Positions 34,060-45,049 of a DNA stretch of 64,000 nt are shown one piece after another. How positions within the stretch are numbered: the first letter of the stretch is position 1; each line of letters opens with the position of its first letter. This stretch comes from Kingdonia uniflora (Eukaryota; Streptophyta; Magnoliopsida; Ranunculales; Circaeasteraceae). The stretch spans positions 496,001 through 560,000 of the forward strand of contig JACGCM010000003.1 of assembly GCA_014058105.1 (NCBI GenBank). Direction: 5' to 3'. The position numbers and the translations under genes were made by a program. The notes under the pieces are model-generated. The model did not search any database. It was not told where the DNA came from and saw only the letters and a list, made by a program, of their open reading frames with translations.

Positions 34060-35080
34060 GGTTCATTGTGTTCCAAGGGGATTTGAGCTCCTTTTCGTCA
34101 GTATTTAGTAGGTAGTAGGCATTTTCGTCGACCACGCGGGAGATGATAAATGGGTCTTCCCAATTAGGCTGAAGTTTACCCTTGTGATGATTGTGAGATG
34201 TAGGGAAGACTTTCTTCATGGCGTAGTCCCCTTCGCAGAACTTCTAAGGGATCACCCATTTGTTATAGTTTATCTTTAGTATATCCCGATACCTGAGCAT
34301 GTAGGAGGAGACTTCTTCTCAAGTTTCGTCTATCAGGTCGAGGTTCTATACGAGGAATCGGTCGCTGACCTCAGTACCAACAATCAGTGATCTTGTAGTA
34401 TTGGTGATGACCTCGGTAGGAAGTACTGCATCGGAGCCATAAGTGAGCATAAATGGTGTGAAGCCGTACTCTTACGCGGCGTCGTGCGGTAGGACCACAA
34501 GACCCGAGGCAGCTCGTCGACCCATCAGCCTTTGGCTGCATCCTGGCATTTACTGATGTCATCAATTATTATTTTGTTGGTAGCCTCAGCCTATCCATTT
34601 CCTTGGGGGTATCTGGGGCTGGAGGGCAGAATTTTTATATTGTAAGGTCGAGCGAATTCTGTGACCTTGTTGCCCACGAATTGTGTCTCATTGTTGATCA
34701 TCAGAACTGCAGGGACGCCAAACCTTGTGATGATGTGCTTCCATAAGGTAATAACATCTTCTTCCCTAATACGAGCGAGGAGTATCGCTTCGACCCATTT
34801 GGTAAAGTAGTATGTCGTAACCAGCAACCATTGGTTCCTTCCACTCACCATGGGGAGTGCCCCGGCGATGTCCAATCCCCATTTTACGAATGGCCAAGGG
34901 CTAGAGATGGTGTAGAGGTCGAAGGCAGGGGCGCGGATAAGGTACCCGTGGAACTAATATTTGTTGCAATTTTACGCATATGTTATAAAGTCTTGTTACA
35001 TTGTGGGCTAGTACAATCCTTGTGTTCGAGCCTGATCAGCCATGGAGCGACCCGCTGTGTGTGCCCCACAGACGCCTTCG
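34060..35080 (-). pseudogene. Tat integrase and pol C-terminus
   Basis: Minus strand: a degraded zinc-binding region near 35050-34980; then PWPFVKWGLDIAGALPM with the first catalytic Asp; TKWVEA; FGVPAVLMINNETQF, where the usual D-N-G-T-Q-F second Asp is Asn; PSSPRYPQGNG; DELPRVLWSYRTTPR (near 34530-34470). The C-terminus reads GKLQPNWEDPFIISRVVDE and ends NLRK near 34060. Integrase would join cDNA to host DNA. The D-to-N change plus several stops and shifts show it is dead. Confidence 0.85.
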
Positions 35081-35469
35081 TGGATTTTTGCGATGACTAT
35101 TTTTACTCTTTCCCCAGCGATACATGTGAGGTACACAGCACACAGGCTCGTCCGATAGTGTTCATCATTAATAATTGTGTATTTTTTTGCTCTATTACAA
35201 AGGCTTTCAGCGGCTGACCGGTCATCAGGGAGGATGTGGTGTACCCCAAGGAAGTCAAGTAACAGTTCGTATCAATCGGTGCCTGCAGGGGCGAATGAGC
35301 TATCAGTTTGCATGACCATTATTAGATGCTCAAGTACACTAGGTTTGTCAAGGATCTCTACCTGAATAACCCAGAGCCTATCGCAAATGGTTCCTACTAA
35401 GTACGGGAAGGCGTCAGAGTGCCTATTCTCGCCATGGTGAATGTGTTCGAGGTTGACCTTTCTAAACTT

Positions 35470-35810
35470 GCTCAGTCATTTTTTCAATATTTCCATATAG
35501 TCGGACACTCTACCATTGGCCTGGAATGTCCCACTATGCTGGGTAACAACTAACTGTAAGTTGGTAATGATGGAAATTTCTTCCACGCCCAGGGCCAACG
35601 CTGAATCTACCCTGTACAATACTGCATCGTATTCTTCTTTACTGTTACTAAGGGGGAAGTTAACCGGTATGGATTTCTCAATTTTATCATCTGCAGGAGT
35701 AACCAGCACTATCCCCAAACCCGACCCACCCGCGTTTAACGAATCTGTCTATGTATAGCCGCCATCCCTTAGTGTAGGCCGGCTCGTCGTCATCTGGATG
35801 AGAGCCGTGG
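35470..35810 (-). pseudogene. Second RNase H domain of the Tat element
   Basis: Minus strand: GWRLYIDRFVKRGWVGFG, where the usual first motif is V-D-G-S; then after a frameshift near 35700, GIVLVTPADDKIEKSIPV, NSKEEYDAVLYRVDSALALG and SIITNLQLVVTQ. This E-A-E-Y-E-A-L-like helix and the following D-S/N-S-Q-L-V-like strand are typical of the extra (archaeal-type) RNase H in plant Tat elements. Here the second-strand Asp is Asn. It sits between the ordinary RNase H and integrase, the diagnostic Tat position. Confidence 0.75.
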
Positions 35811-37450
35811 TTTCCATCTTCTTTGTTGTGCCAGTTGTGATCATTAATGGGGAGGTCAGAAAGGAGGTCGGCGACTACCTGTCCTTTAGCAGCGAGCCTC
35901 GACTCAAAGCGTATGTCAAATTCCCCTAGAGTGATTACCCATTTCGCGATGCATCGAGTTTTATCTTTTTTAGCGAATACCTCTCGTAAAGGTTGGGTGG
36001 TGATGACCTTGATTCGATGGGCTAGAAAGTACGGTCGTAACTTTTGTGAGGTGTATACCAAGGCGAGGACATGTTTTTCTACTGTAGAGTATCGAAGTTT
36101 CACTCCAATGAGGGTTTTACTAATGATGTATACAGGTTTCTTGGTTCGGTTATCCGTACTGATGAGGACTACACTGATAGATTCATCTGTATTCCCGAGA
36201 TACAAGCCCAACAACTCATGTTCTTTTGGTACACTGAGGATTGGGGTGTGGCCAAGTATCGTAGTATGTCCTAGAAGGCTACCTTGGATTCATCGTTCTA
36301 TTGGCAGTTTCTGTTCTCATGGATACATTGGAATAGAGGATGACATTTGTAGGAGGCTTTATAAATAAATCAGCCGATTGCGGCAATTTTTCCCAAGAGG
36401 GCTTGAACCTTCTTTAGTATCTGTGGTGAGGGCATATAGGCGAGGGCACAGATCTGATCAGGGTCGACCTCAATTCCTCGTTGAGTGACTAAGTGCCTAA
36501 GGAACTTTTGCAAGGAGACTCCAAAGCTGCATTTCTCAGGGTTTGGTTGCATCTAATAGGATTGCAGCTTTGTGAAGACGGTCTCAAGGTCGTTGAGATG
36601 GTCAGCGCTCAATTTTCTCTTGACGAGCATGTTGTCAATGTAGACTTCAACTATTTTCTCCAATTGATCTTCAAACATGGCGGTAATGAGGCGCTGGTAA
36701 GTAGATCCCACATTCTTCAGGTCGAAGGGCATGACGGTATAATAGTACAGGTTTTGCTCAGTGGTGAAGGAAGTACATTCTTTGTTCTTGGCTGCCAATT
36801 GTATTTGGTTGTACCCTGAAAAACTATCAATGAAAGACAACCGCTCGTGTCCGGCCATAGAATCGACCAGTCTGGTGATGAGGGGCATAGGAAAACTATC
36901 CTTTGAACAGTATCTATTGAGGTCGGTGAAATTGATGTAGAACCGCATTTTCCTATTCTTCTTAGGGACGGCCACAACATTGGCTACCCATCATGGGTAG
37001 TCTACGGGTTTGATAAACCTTGCCTGTAGTAACCTTTGGATCTCATCGTTTATAGCTTCCCGTAACCTGGGGGTTGTTCGACACAGTTTCTATTTGACAG
37101 AGGTAGTTTTGTCGTTAACGTGCAAGTGATGACAGGCCACGTTGGGGTTTATACCCGGCATTTCGTCGAATAACCATACGAATATGTCTTTCTACTGCTG
37201 AAGGAGGGTGATAAGCTCCAAGCCCTCGTCACCTGTCAACAAGGAACCAATATACGTTGTTCTCATTGAGCCGCCGAGGTTAATTTTACCGATTGGCTTC
37301 ATGAGAGGCAACGTGCAGTCTCTACTGAAAGTGCTTATAACTACATCGTTCTGATCAGAGGGTTGTTCATCTAATATTATTGGCATATTTGAGCAGCGAG
37401 GAACAGGGAACGAGTCCACTTCTATGGGATCGTTCCTTTTTGTTGTTAGT
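35811..37450 (-). pseudogene. Tat reverse transcriptase and first RNase H
   Basis: Minus strand from 37450: the spacer and RT start include EMPGINPNVACHHLHVNDK and RFIKPVDYP. 36975-36370 has AVPKKNRKMRFYINFTDLNR, DSFPMPLI, SFIDSFSGYNQI, VMPFDLKNVGSTYQRL and VYIDNMLVK. The last is the catalytic Y-x-D-D box with its second Asp changed to Asn. RNase H at 36214-35811 reads PVYIISKTLIGVKLRYSTVE, VITTQPLREVFAKKDKT and VVADLLSDLP. Order and motifs are clear Ty3/gypsy. Several frames are joined only across stops. Confidence 0.88.
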
Positions 37451-37559
37451 CCTCAGTGGCGATACTCTTCCCTTTTTTTATGGATTTCACACAGTCTATC
37501 AAATTTTCTAGAGAGTTGGCGTAGCAAATACGCGTTGCAGTTTGGCAACCTCATATCTG

Positions 37560-38120
37560 GTAAAGGCTAATTTTTGGGGGGGTATTACCTGATAATAGGA
37601 GGATAGGACAGCTTTTATTGCATGGATCTATTCTCATCCCAAGATGCTGTTGTAATGGACTGTAGGGCTATTGATGATGACAAGCGTGATGGGTACCATG
37701 ACTGGTCCGGTATTTACCTGAGTGACGAGATCCCCCATGGCCCGTTTAGTTGACCCATTAAAGCCTGAGATCTCTATTTTGGATGGTATCAGGCAATCTT
37801 ACATGTTCATGTTTCTGAGGGTGCCATAATACAGGTTATTGGCGCCACTGCCCGAGTCTACGAGCATGCGCTTAACGAAGACACCACTTATTATGATCCA
37901 AATGACTAAAGTATCATTATGTGGATGGGAGACTGAACCAAGGTCATTCTTGATAAAATATATTGCCTGCTCGTGTGGCATCTCGGTGCCTGCCTCAATG
38001 TCGTGGGATGTGCATTGGTTCTTAGTGAGGCGATAACACTGCCTTGTGGAGTTGGAAACTGCATGACGTGATGGTACTTTGCTGAGATCCCCCAAGATCA
38101 TTTTACACACTGCCACATGC
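37560..38120 (-). pseudogene. Tat aspartic protease
   Basis: The 38116-37799 frame contains HNDTLVIWIIISGVFVKRML and VDSGSGANNLY. D-S-G-S is the active-site loop of plant gypsy proteases (usually D-x-G-S-S-A-D). Here the catalytic D-S-G is kept. The next part continues in other frames to about 37560. It follows gag directly, as expected for a gag-pol polyprotein. Confidence 0.75.
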
Positions 38121-38139
38121 CCCTATGCATGTACGGTTG

Positions 38140-39550
38140 TTACGGGCTGGCAAGGGGTCTGTGAGGGAGTCTGTCGACAGGTAAGATTGGTCTCTTGAGA
38201 TACTGGGTATAATGCCCTTGACGGAACCAGGTCTCAGTCATATTGATGAGATCATAACACTCCTCGGTTGCGTGGTTATGGATGTCGTGGTGTGCGCAGT
38301 ATGGGCATCCGGGGCGGTCAGGCTTGGGACGTAATTTTTGGTAGTTGGGGTCATTCTTAATGATGATGAGGAGGAGGTTCGCCCATGTGAGAGTAAGGTC
38401 GTTGAGGGAATACCGTTCCCAGTATTGGGCTTTGGGTCTTCCATCCCTTGGGGACTCTATTTTATCTTGGGGATCGCGTCCCATGCGCCTTTTGTTCCTT
38501 CCATCATCAGGGTCGCATTGCAGGTACCTCGGGTGTTTAAAAGTGTCAGAACAAGTGAAAGGCGAGGGTGTGGAAGCAGTACTGAGGAGGGCAGTTTTTT
38601 ACAAGGTGGAAGCTCGATTGTTGGCCTCCAAGTTCTGGTATTTTTAGACTTTCTCATAAAGGTTCTCAAGTGTTTTGAGGTGCTTCATGTATAAGGCCTT
38701 GCAGAGCTTTAAACCGGGAAGGCAGGCGCCCATGAAAGCGAGACAGGCAGTTGGGGCATCGACCCGTTCAATGAGGGTGAGCTCGCTCTTGAACCTTGAG
38801 AGGAAGGACTCGAAAGTTTCTTTGACCGATTGCATCAAAGAAAATAGCTCTGCTAACCATTTTTTGGAATGCTGGTTATGTAGGTACTTCTCGATGAAAG
38901 CCAGTAAGAGTTGCTCAAACGTGGAGATAGAGTCGGGTTCGAGACACTGAAACCAAGCGAGGGCCCTGTCGGATAAGGTCGAGGGGAACAAGCGGTACAT
39001 GTGCTCGTCCGTTTGATGCTGCAGGTCGATGTTATACTAGAATTTGAAGAGGTATTGGCTGGGGTCCTGACTTCTGGTAAAGGCCTCTATCTTTGGTCGG
39101 GAGTAGATCTGGCCTGGGATGTAGCTTTGGATTGCCTCCGTGAAAGGTGTGATGTGGATCCGGCGGAGGGTCTCCTTGGTTAACCGCCTAGCAGGATCAA
39201 TACCTTACATATTTTTTATTAGCGCCTCCACGGAGGCAGTAACTATTATTGGTAGTTGGTTGTTGATGCTAGGGTCCTGTCTAGTGATGACCCTACCTCT
39301 GGTAGATGATTCGTCATAGTAGCTCTCGTGGTGTTGCTCATAAAGTAGTTCGTAAGGAGGTGTGTCGGGGTACCGGTCGTAAAATTGGTCATTGTAGGCG
39401 AGATGTTGTTGAGCGTGAGGTCGATAGCCGTTCCTAGGTGGGTATGAGGGGTCATCGAAGCTGTATGGTTGGCGGCACTGTGGGGGGAGTTTGCATAGCC
39501 GTTGCCATACCAGACTCCGAAGTCTTCTACGGGTGCAGGGGGTCACATTC
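38140..39550 (-). pseudogene. Tat gag
   Basis: The 39000-38644 frame has LFPSTLSDRALAWFQCLEPD, SFEQL-like FEQLLLAFIEKY and KKWLAELFSLMQSVKETFES, the retrotransposon gag domain (PF03732-type). Upstream, 39546-39205, is a Tyr/Pro/His-rich N-terminal region (PPYELLYEQHHESYYDE). Downstream, CPYCAHHDIHNHATEEC near 38310 is a zinc-knuckle-like C-x2-C...H...C. It packages element RNA in the family. Frames are broken at about 39200 and 38490. Confidence 0.82.
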
Positions 39551-40044
39551 CACTATATTACGGGGCAAAGCGACCGGATGGCGACGGGTCGTTGCGGCTA
39601 TGCTGGTAAACGGCTCGATGTTGGGGTGGGACTGTCACATGGTGTGTAGGTGGGGGGAGCGGTGTAGTGGGGCGATGGAGGACCGGGGTTACTGGTGGTC
39701 ATCGGGGCAGCGAGTACGGGTGGTGAAGTGGCGTAGGCAGGTACACATATACCGGGATGTAAACTGGGGGCAAAATGCCTTCACCGGGTACAGCTTCATG
39801 AGACGTAGACTCACCGACAGAAGCGGAGACCGCCAGGCCACCTAGCGGCTACTGAGGTCCAGCATCAAGGGTATTGTGTAGTTCATTATTGTCCAGTTGG
39901 AGTTGACAGATTTAGTCCTCCTTAGTGAACACCTGCTCTTGTAACTGTAATAATACAGCGCGCATTTTGGCCATAACTTGCTCTTAGGACTGGCTTTGGG
40001 TAGAAACCACCATCTTTGCTCGGTAAAGGTTGAAGGTAGGAATG
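39551..40044 (-). other. Tat untranslated leader
   Basis: Between primer site and gag. No frame of note on the element strand. Plus-strand open frames here are GC-rich chance frames. Confidence 0.5.
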
Positions 40045-40058
40045 CAGACGGCGCCAAT
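40045..40058 (-). promoter_or_regulatory. Tat primer-binding site
   Basis: On the minus strand, directly after the LTR end (GAACTACA), is ATTGGCGCCGTCTGCATTCC. TGGCGCC starts are usual for plant Tat/Athila elements. It fixes the LTR boundary at 40059. Confidence 0.7.
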
Positions 40059-40527
40059 TGTAGTTCTGTGATTCCTCTCAGGGACAATAATGAATGTATA
40101 ATCGTTTTGGGCTTGATACTTCCCACTGTAGGAGGGCACCACTCGACTCTCTTCGGGTTTCTCTCCGTCTCCTTGACTTAGCTAGTGTCTCTTAAAGAAG
40201 AAGAGGAAGAGGCAGAAGAAGAAGATTCCCTTAGGTTATCTCTCCACCTCTACTTATAGGGAGGGTTTTACCTAGGAGTACCCCTGCTTACGTGCTTTGT
40301 ATAATTCTTAAGATGTACCTTCAGGGTTGTAGGCTTCTGCATTTCTACGTGGGCAGAGAGGCAAATGGATGGCTTGTTGTTGCTAATGCTCGTATCGGCT
40401 ATATGGTCGTTTAGGCGAATCTCAGTCCAAGACCTATTTATCGTTAGCAGAGACCTCGTAAGACAGCCTGGCCGGAGAGCGCTTCAGCGACCTTTCACTT
40501 CGTGGTTAGCGGGAGCGTGCTCCTACA
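40059..40527 (-). repeat. Tat 5' LTR
   Basis: Aligns with 28457-28926. Minus-strand start TGTAGGAGCACGCTCCCG, end GAACTACA. TATA-like CCCTATAAGTAGAGG near 40257. Confidence 0.87.
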
Positions 40528-41450
40528 GAGCCCTTCTACCACAAAGCATCTTTACGTATTTTACCTCCCTACAGATTCCGTTTCTGGACCTCAACCATAG
40601 TTGTCATTCAATATTTTCTCTGTCCTTCCACTTTATCATGTTCCTGATCAATTCAAATAAATGGTGGATTTCAGCTCCCGACTTACTTCTCTCAGTTTTT
40701 GCCCATGCAGGGATAAATATGTCAGAAGTTAGGATCCTTGACAAAGTACATCCCACTCTATAGTACTTATCGAACCAAAACTTTAATAACGACTAGAATC
40801 CAAATAACGAGTTCTTATCATGCCTATTCTTCATCACTGATGCTAGGTCAAGTCTCCTATACAATGCAGCCATGATCGGAGATCCTCAATCGTACCTTGT
40901 CCCCCTTATAATATGTTCTTCTTCCACATTGGCAAGATAACCTGCTGCAAGCGAGGTGCTGCAATTTGTAAAGAGTAGATTTCCCATCATATATGCAACA
41001 ATATCCAATTCTAGGATGTAAGTATAATTATTTTCTCTTGAATTCAAAACTCGCATATACGACTTCAAAAATACTTACATGATGTTCTAATAATTTATAT
41101 CATTGTTTGTAATCCCAGAAAACAACTTAAAATATCACCGACATTCGAATACTTATTATCATAAGGGAAACCGATTCCCATTCCACAATGGAGAGCTGCT
41201 AGCATCACAAACTCTAACAGCGTAAAGCCAAGCTCCTCACAGGGGAAATACAATATATGGGTGGATGACCACCACTGTTCTAGAAGAACATGAACCAATC
41301 AGTTATAGTTATTCTCCACCTCAATCGATAAAAATTCATCGAAACACATTTTGACGATCAATTTCTTAATCAATGGATATTTGGACATAAGCTCATACTA
41401 CTTCAATATTTTGTCTAGTGGTCTACGACATATTATATTATCTTAGTTCT
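40528..41450 (-). pseudogene. Plant-mobile-domain (PMD/MAIN-like) relic, N-terminal side
   Basis: Minus strand: KYPLIKKLIVKMCFDEF, VLLEQWWSSTHILYFPCEEL, GFTLLEFVMLAALHCGMGIG, then LAAGYLANVEEEHIIRG, SPIMAALYRRLDLASVMKN, SLLKFWFDKYY. This follows the PMD pattern L-x-x-x-x-E-R-W-R-P-E-T-H-T-F-H-F-P...E-x-T-I-T-L-x-D-x-x-x-L-x-G-L-P-x-D-G, followed by a helix-rich block with L-Y-R. PMD proteins are plant proteins shared by transposons and a few host genes (MAIN family). At least three in-frame stops occur. The Tat element cuts it at 40527; the rest is at 28160-28456. Confidence 0.72.
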
Positions 41451-42046
41451 GCAATCAAACAAAAAAAATATTAGAATTTCATTCGGGCATTTCACCAAAC
41501 ATTTGTAAAACGTCATTTTAATACGACAATTTCAAAGAAATCGTGTCGGTTTGTTCTCCGGTCCAACGGTAATATGTACCTAATTCTATAGAAGAATATC
41601 CACTTTGAGCAAATCATCAAGAGTTGGGATCAGATCATTTACAGTGAGCAATAACATCAACTTTCTCATAAAGATGTTTTTACCCATTTGCGCAACTTCG
41701 GTATGAACATATTAGGTTTGCTTTTGGGATATTTGTTGGTTGGTTACGACGATGATATTCCTGACATTTTGTCAGAGTTTACGGATGAAAATTTGGTCTA
41801 GAAATGTAAAACTTATGAGGTTTGACTGGGTGTTGGGTTTTGGAGGGAAGAGTTTTTGAAGATGAGTGAGAAAAATAAACCAAGTAATGGGGAGAAGGAT
41901 GTGTTCTTCTCATAATTTAGAACTATGAGAAAAATAGACCAAGCCGCGTAATTTAGAACTGTGTAGCATTAAAAAAAGACTTATTGCCATGTAGCTATTT
42001 GTGATGGGCTCTGGTATGGTACAACTCTTAACTGCACGGCAGGTAT
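41451..42046. other. Unassigned flank of the PMD relic
   Basis: AT-rich; could include the 5' end of the PMD gene, but no readable frame was found. Confidence 0.4.
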
Positions 42047-42722
42047 TGTAGTAGCCTCCTCGCAGCTTTCTAGCTCCAATCGAGCAATCGAAGGCTACAT
42101 CGAAGCCTACCTAGAGATTAGAAGCCCAGTAAGATGATAGTTGTGTTCATGAAGCCTTTCGAGACTAATCGAACACTCGAAGGAACCATAGAAGCCAACC
42201 ACTGTAGACGAAGATAGATGAGCAGCGCATGAAAGCTGCATCAGTACCGAAATACTTTGACCATGGTCGTATATGGTTGAAGGCAGATACGTCAGGCAAC
42301 CAGATCACTAGACAGAATAGAGAAATAAGCCACTCAATAACCGCAGTGTCAGAACTAATAACTACAGTGTCAAAACCAACAGCTACAGTGTCAGAATCGA
42401 CAGCTACAGTGCCAGAATCGACAGCTACAGTATCAGAGCCGACTCCGGGTACAAGTCAGTTATCCCCAGAAGATATTCAAGTAACTTGATGCCCCATGGT
42501 GGCTCAACCCTTTCTATATCCTATAAATAGGAGGGAGGAGGAACTATGAAAGGGTTAGGAAATCTCTCCCAACAGACCTTACAAGTGAACCTTCGAATAC
42601 CCTGTAATAACCCAGTTCTCAATACTTCAACTACTCTATATTTATTACATAACTCTTAAAAATCCTCACCAAAGGTCGTAGAGTAACCCATTCTAGGCCT
42701 CTACGCAAGTGTACTATCAGTC
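42047..42722 (+). repeat. LTR fragment, second copy of the 17168-17926 family
   Basis: It begins TGTAGTAGCCTCCTCGCAGC and matches the solo LTR for ~670 bp, including a 21-bp minisatellite (42338-42446) and TATA-like CCTATAAATAGGAGG at 42521. It stops abruptly at CAAGTGTA near 42717, so about 110 bp of the 3' end is missing. Confidence 0.75.
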
Positions 42723-42865
42723 GTAGAGAGAAGAAAGTACTTCTATCTCTCTACCAAATGAACCTTGATTGCGTCTGTTTTCTCTCTTGAAAATGACTCA
42801 AGAATACTCTGAAAAACTAATAATAAAAAATGAAAATGAAGTTGGGTTATATAGAGTATAGGTGA

Positions 42866-43030
42866 CTCTTCACCAAGGGTCACACCTCAAGTTAGTACCT
42901 CTTCACCAAAAGGTCGCACCTCAAGTTAGTACCTTTTCACCAAGGGTCACACCTCAAGTTACAACTCTTCACCAAGGGTCACACCTTAAGACACGACTTT
43001 TCACCAAGGGTCACACCTTAAGACACACCT
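42866..43030. repeat. 33-bp tandem repeat, about five units
   Basis: Units read CTCTTCACCAAGGGTCACAC then CTCAAGTTAGTAC; the last two shorten. A TATA-like TTATATAGAG precedes it at 42848. 43041-43199 (TGTTGGAGAC...TTTTCCAACA) has LTR-like inverted ends, so the whole 42723-43200 could be an LTR fragment. Confidence 0.75.
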
Positions 43031-43199
43031 CATGATGTGTCTGTTGGAGACAACTCAAATCATGCATATTACAACTCATAAGTAAACTCTTACTTATAAT
43101 CTAGAGTTGTGTAACCTACATACCCAATGTGGTACAAAAATAAACCACTTAGATATCAACCATTCAAGCTAAGGATAAAACCACAAGGTTTTTTCCAAC

Positions 43200-45040
43200 A
43201 AGTACTGCTTAGAACTTCTAGATAGAAAAATCTCTCTAATTTGTTCTTCCTCGGTCTTATTTATAGGTCTCATATTATGACCATTTTAATGACCACTACT
43301 CTTTCTTGATGTATGACGTTACACATGATAGTTCTGAAACGTCTGAGTAGCAATTGTATCATGAATGATATATCCTTTACTTATGTAAAAACCTCCTTAA
43401 TGTATCACTTTTGTAGCACGGCATCTTGTGATTATGAAGCCGAATCCTTACCAATAGGTCAATATTAATGTTTCAGTTTGTTACCGGAAGCAGGTCCTTC
43501 CATTAATGATATAGGCGCCTATCTGTTGCTAACTTCAATGTAATGTTGTTATATCTTATAGCGTGATTCATCTCAGATTGTAAATCATATAAGAAGCTGC
43601 ATTATCTCTGCACATTCCATGGTTTGGAAGATTGACACCTGCTTCAATCAATCATAAAATTTGAATCCACAAAGAAATAGAGCATGAATTGTGTTAAGCA
43701 TATAAACTATTTTTAGCAATGTCTCCTAATTTTTTCTTCCCCATTTTCTTCTCTATAAATTTTCTACCCCATATTGTGGTCACTAACACCATAGATATCA
43801 AAAAGTAAATTAACATGAAGTACTAGAAACTGTGGATGTCAAACCACTTTCTGAATCTAAAACTTAGTATGAGAACATTGATTACCTTTTCCTTCACAAA
43901 AACGTTCGATCCAAACCTTGATCTAAATAACTTGCAGCATAATCATAAAGGAAACCATTTTAATACAAATCATAAAGGTAACAATATGAATATAAATCAT
44001 AAAGGTAACAATCAATAGTCTTTCAGTCACATATAGAAGCTTCAACTGTTTAACTAAAATAGTATCCATGTTGTATCGTATTGTGGCATGCACATGTGAT
44101 GAACATTACAACGAAAATATAATCTTGGCAATTGATAAACTCTTTATCTATTTAAAAAATGAAATTCGTAGAACTTGGAAAACCTAACCCACATAAAATT
44201 TGAAAAGAAAGCCGATAAATTATACACTAAATCATGCTTAACATGATTAATGGATAATAGGTTCACCCAAATAAGAAACAATGGTCAAAAGGATAACCAA
44301 GTATAAGCCCAACACGAATTAGAAAAAACATAACACATATATAACTGTCAGTATATCTTTGATGGTTCAATGCAAGAGAGAGAGAGAGACCTGGATTATA
44401 AACTCATTGTTTCTCTGCCAATGAATAATGGTTTGCTAATCATGTTTAGAAATTGTTAGGAGTTTAAGAGTAAAATTGTACATTATAACAACTTATTGCT
44501 TCTTGTGCTTCTGTGAAGATTTCACCACCTTAAAATTTGATCTGGGTAACCATTTCACATTACAGATCATGGTGGGTTTGAACCACCATCTCTTGAGATA
44601 TTCAATATATGAACCAATATCTCAAGCGCCCTTCCCTTTGAGCCAAAGATTCAATATAATTACCAAATAGTGAGAAGATTCCCTTTGTAAAAAACAAAGT
44701 ATTACTTTTACAAAAAAAAATTCTCTAGGCACAAAATGTGCAAAATTGTTCAATTATAAGAGTTTCTTGTAGAACAAATGTAATCTTTTCCTGGCCAAAA
44801 AACCCCATCCGAAAGATATGGGAGTATGTTCAATTACTATAATGATCAAAACTAGATTAGCTTGTACTTGCTAAATAATAATAATTTTGGCATTTCAAAA
44901 GTTCAAGGTACTATATATTGGTAAAATTAAGGTTCGACATGGTTCTAAATCTAATATACGTTAAAATATGGGACTACATAGTAAAGACTTCTTTTAATAT
45001 ACCCTTATGAATAAAAATTTGCTAATTAAAGAGAAAATAT
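43200..45040. other. Unassigned DNA, possible intron space of the YBEY-HAD relic
   Basis: It contains a 27-bp repeat (43936-44015, phrase AATCATAAAGGTAACAAT, three units) and the SINE-like block at 44565-44650. Later HAD exons of the relic would be expected here on the minus strand; I could not find them. Confidence 0.35.
44565..44650 (-). mobile_element. tRNA-derived SINE relic
   Basis: Minus strand: TTGGCTCAAAGGGAAGGGCG (A-box-like) and, about 60 bp on, GGTGGTTCAAACCCACCA, with B box GGTTCAAACCC. A tail was not identified. A decayed tRNA gene is the alternative. Confidence 0.45.
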
Positions 45041-45049
45041 TGATTTTTT

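Larger units (their letters stand above)
28457..40527 (-). mobile_element. Tat-lineage Ty3/gypsy retrotransposon, 12.1 kb, minus strand
   Basis: Minus-strand order: LTR, TGGCGCC primer site, gag, protease, RT, RNase H, a second RNase H, integrase, ~5 kb non-coding, G-run polypurine tract, LTR. RT before integrase gives Ty3/gypsy. A second RNase H between the first and integrase, a long repeat-rich 3' region and an extra antisense ORF are hallmarks of the Tat lineage (Ogre, Grande, Retand relatives). LTRs are 470 and 469 bp and clearly diverged. Flanks GAACA and GAGCC agree at only three of five positions, so a target duplication is at best eroded. It sits in a PMD relic. All pol domains carry stops or catalytic changes. 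Confidence 0.88.

Noticed and set aside
36151..36180. CTGATGAG as a hammerhead ribozyme core (retrozyme)
   Set aside because: No GAAA arm or stem III nearby, and it is inside RNase H coding sequence. LTRs of the small elements also lack a hammerhead core by eye.
34831..36819. Plus-strand frames of 80-173 codons opposite Tat pol
   Set aside because: Shadows of the pol coding region on the other strand; no motif, and pol motifs explain the sequence.
38338..39845. Plus-strand frames (118, 100 and 135 codons)
   Set aside because: Antisense to gag and leader of the Tat element; GC-rich Arg/Gly/Val composition is that of a chance antisense frame.
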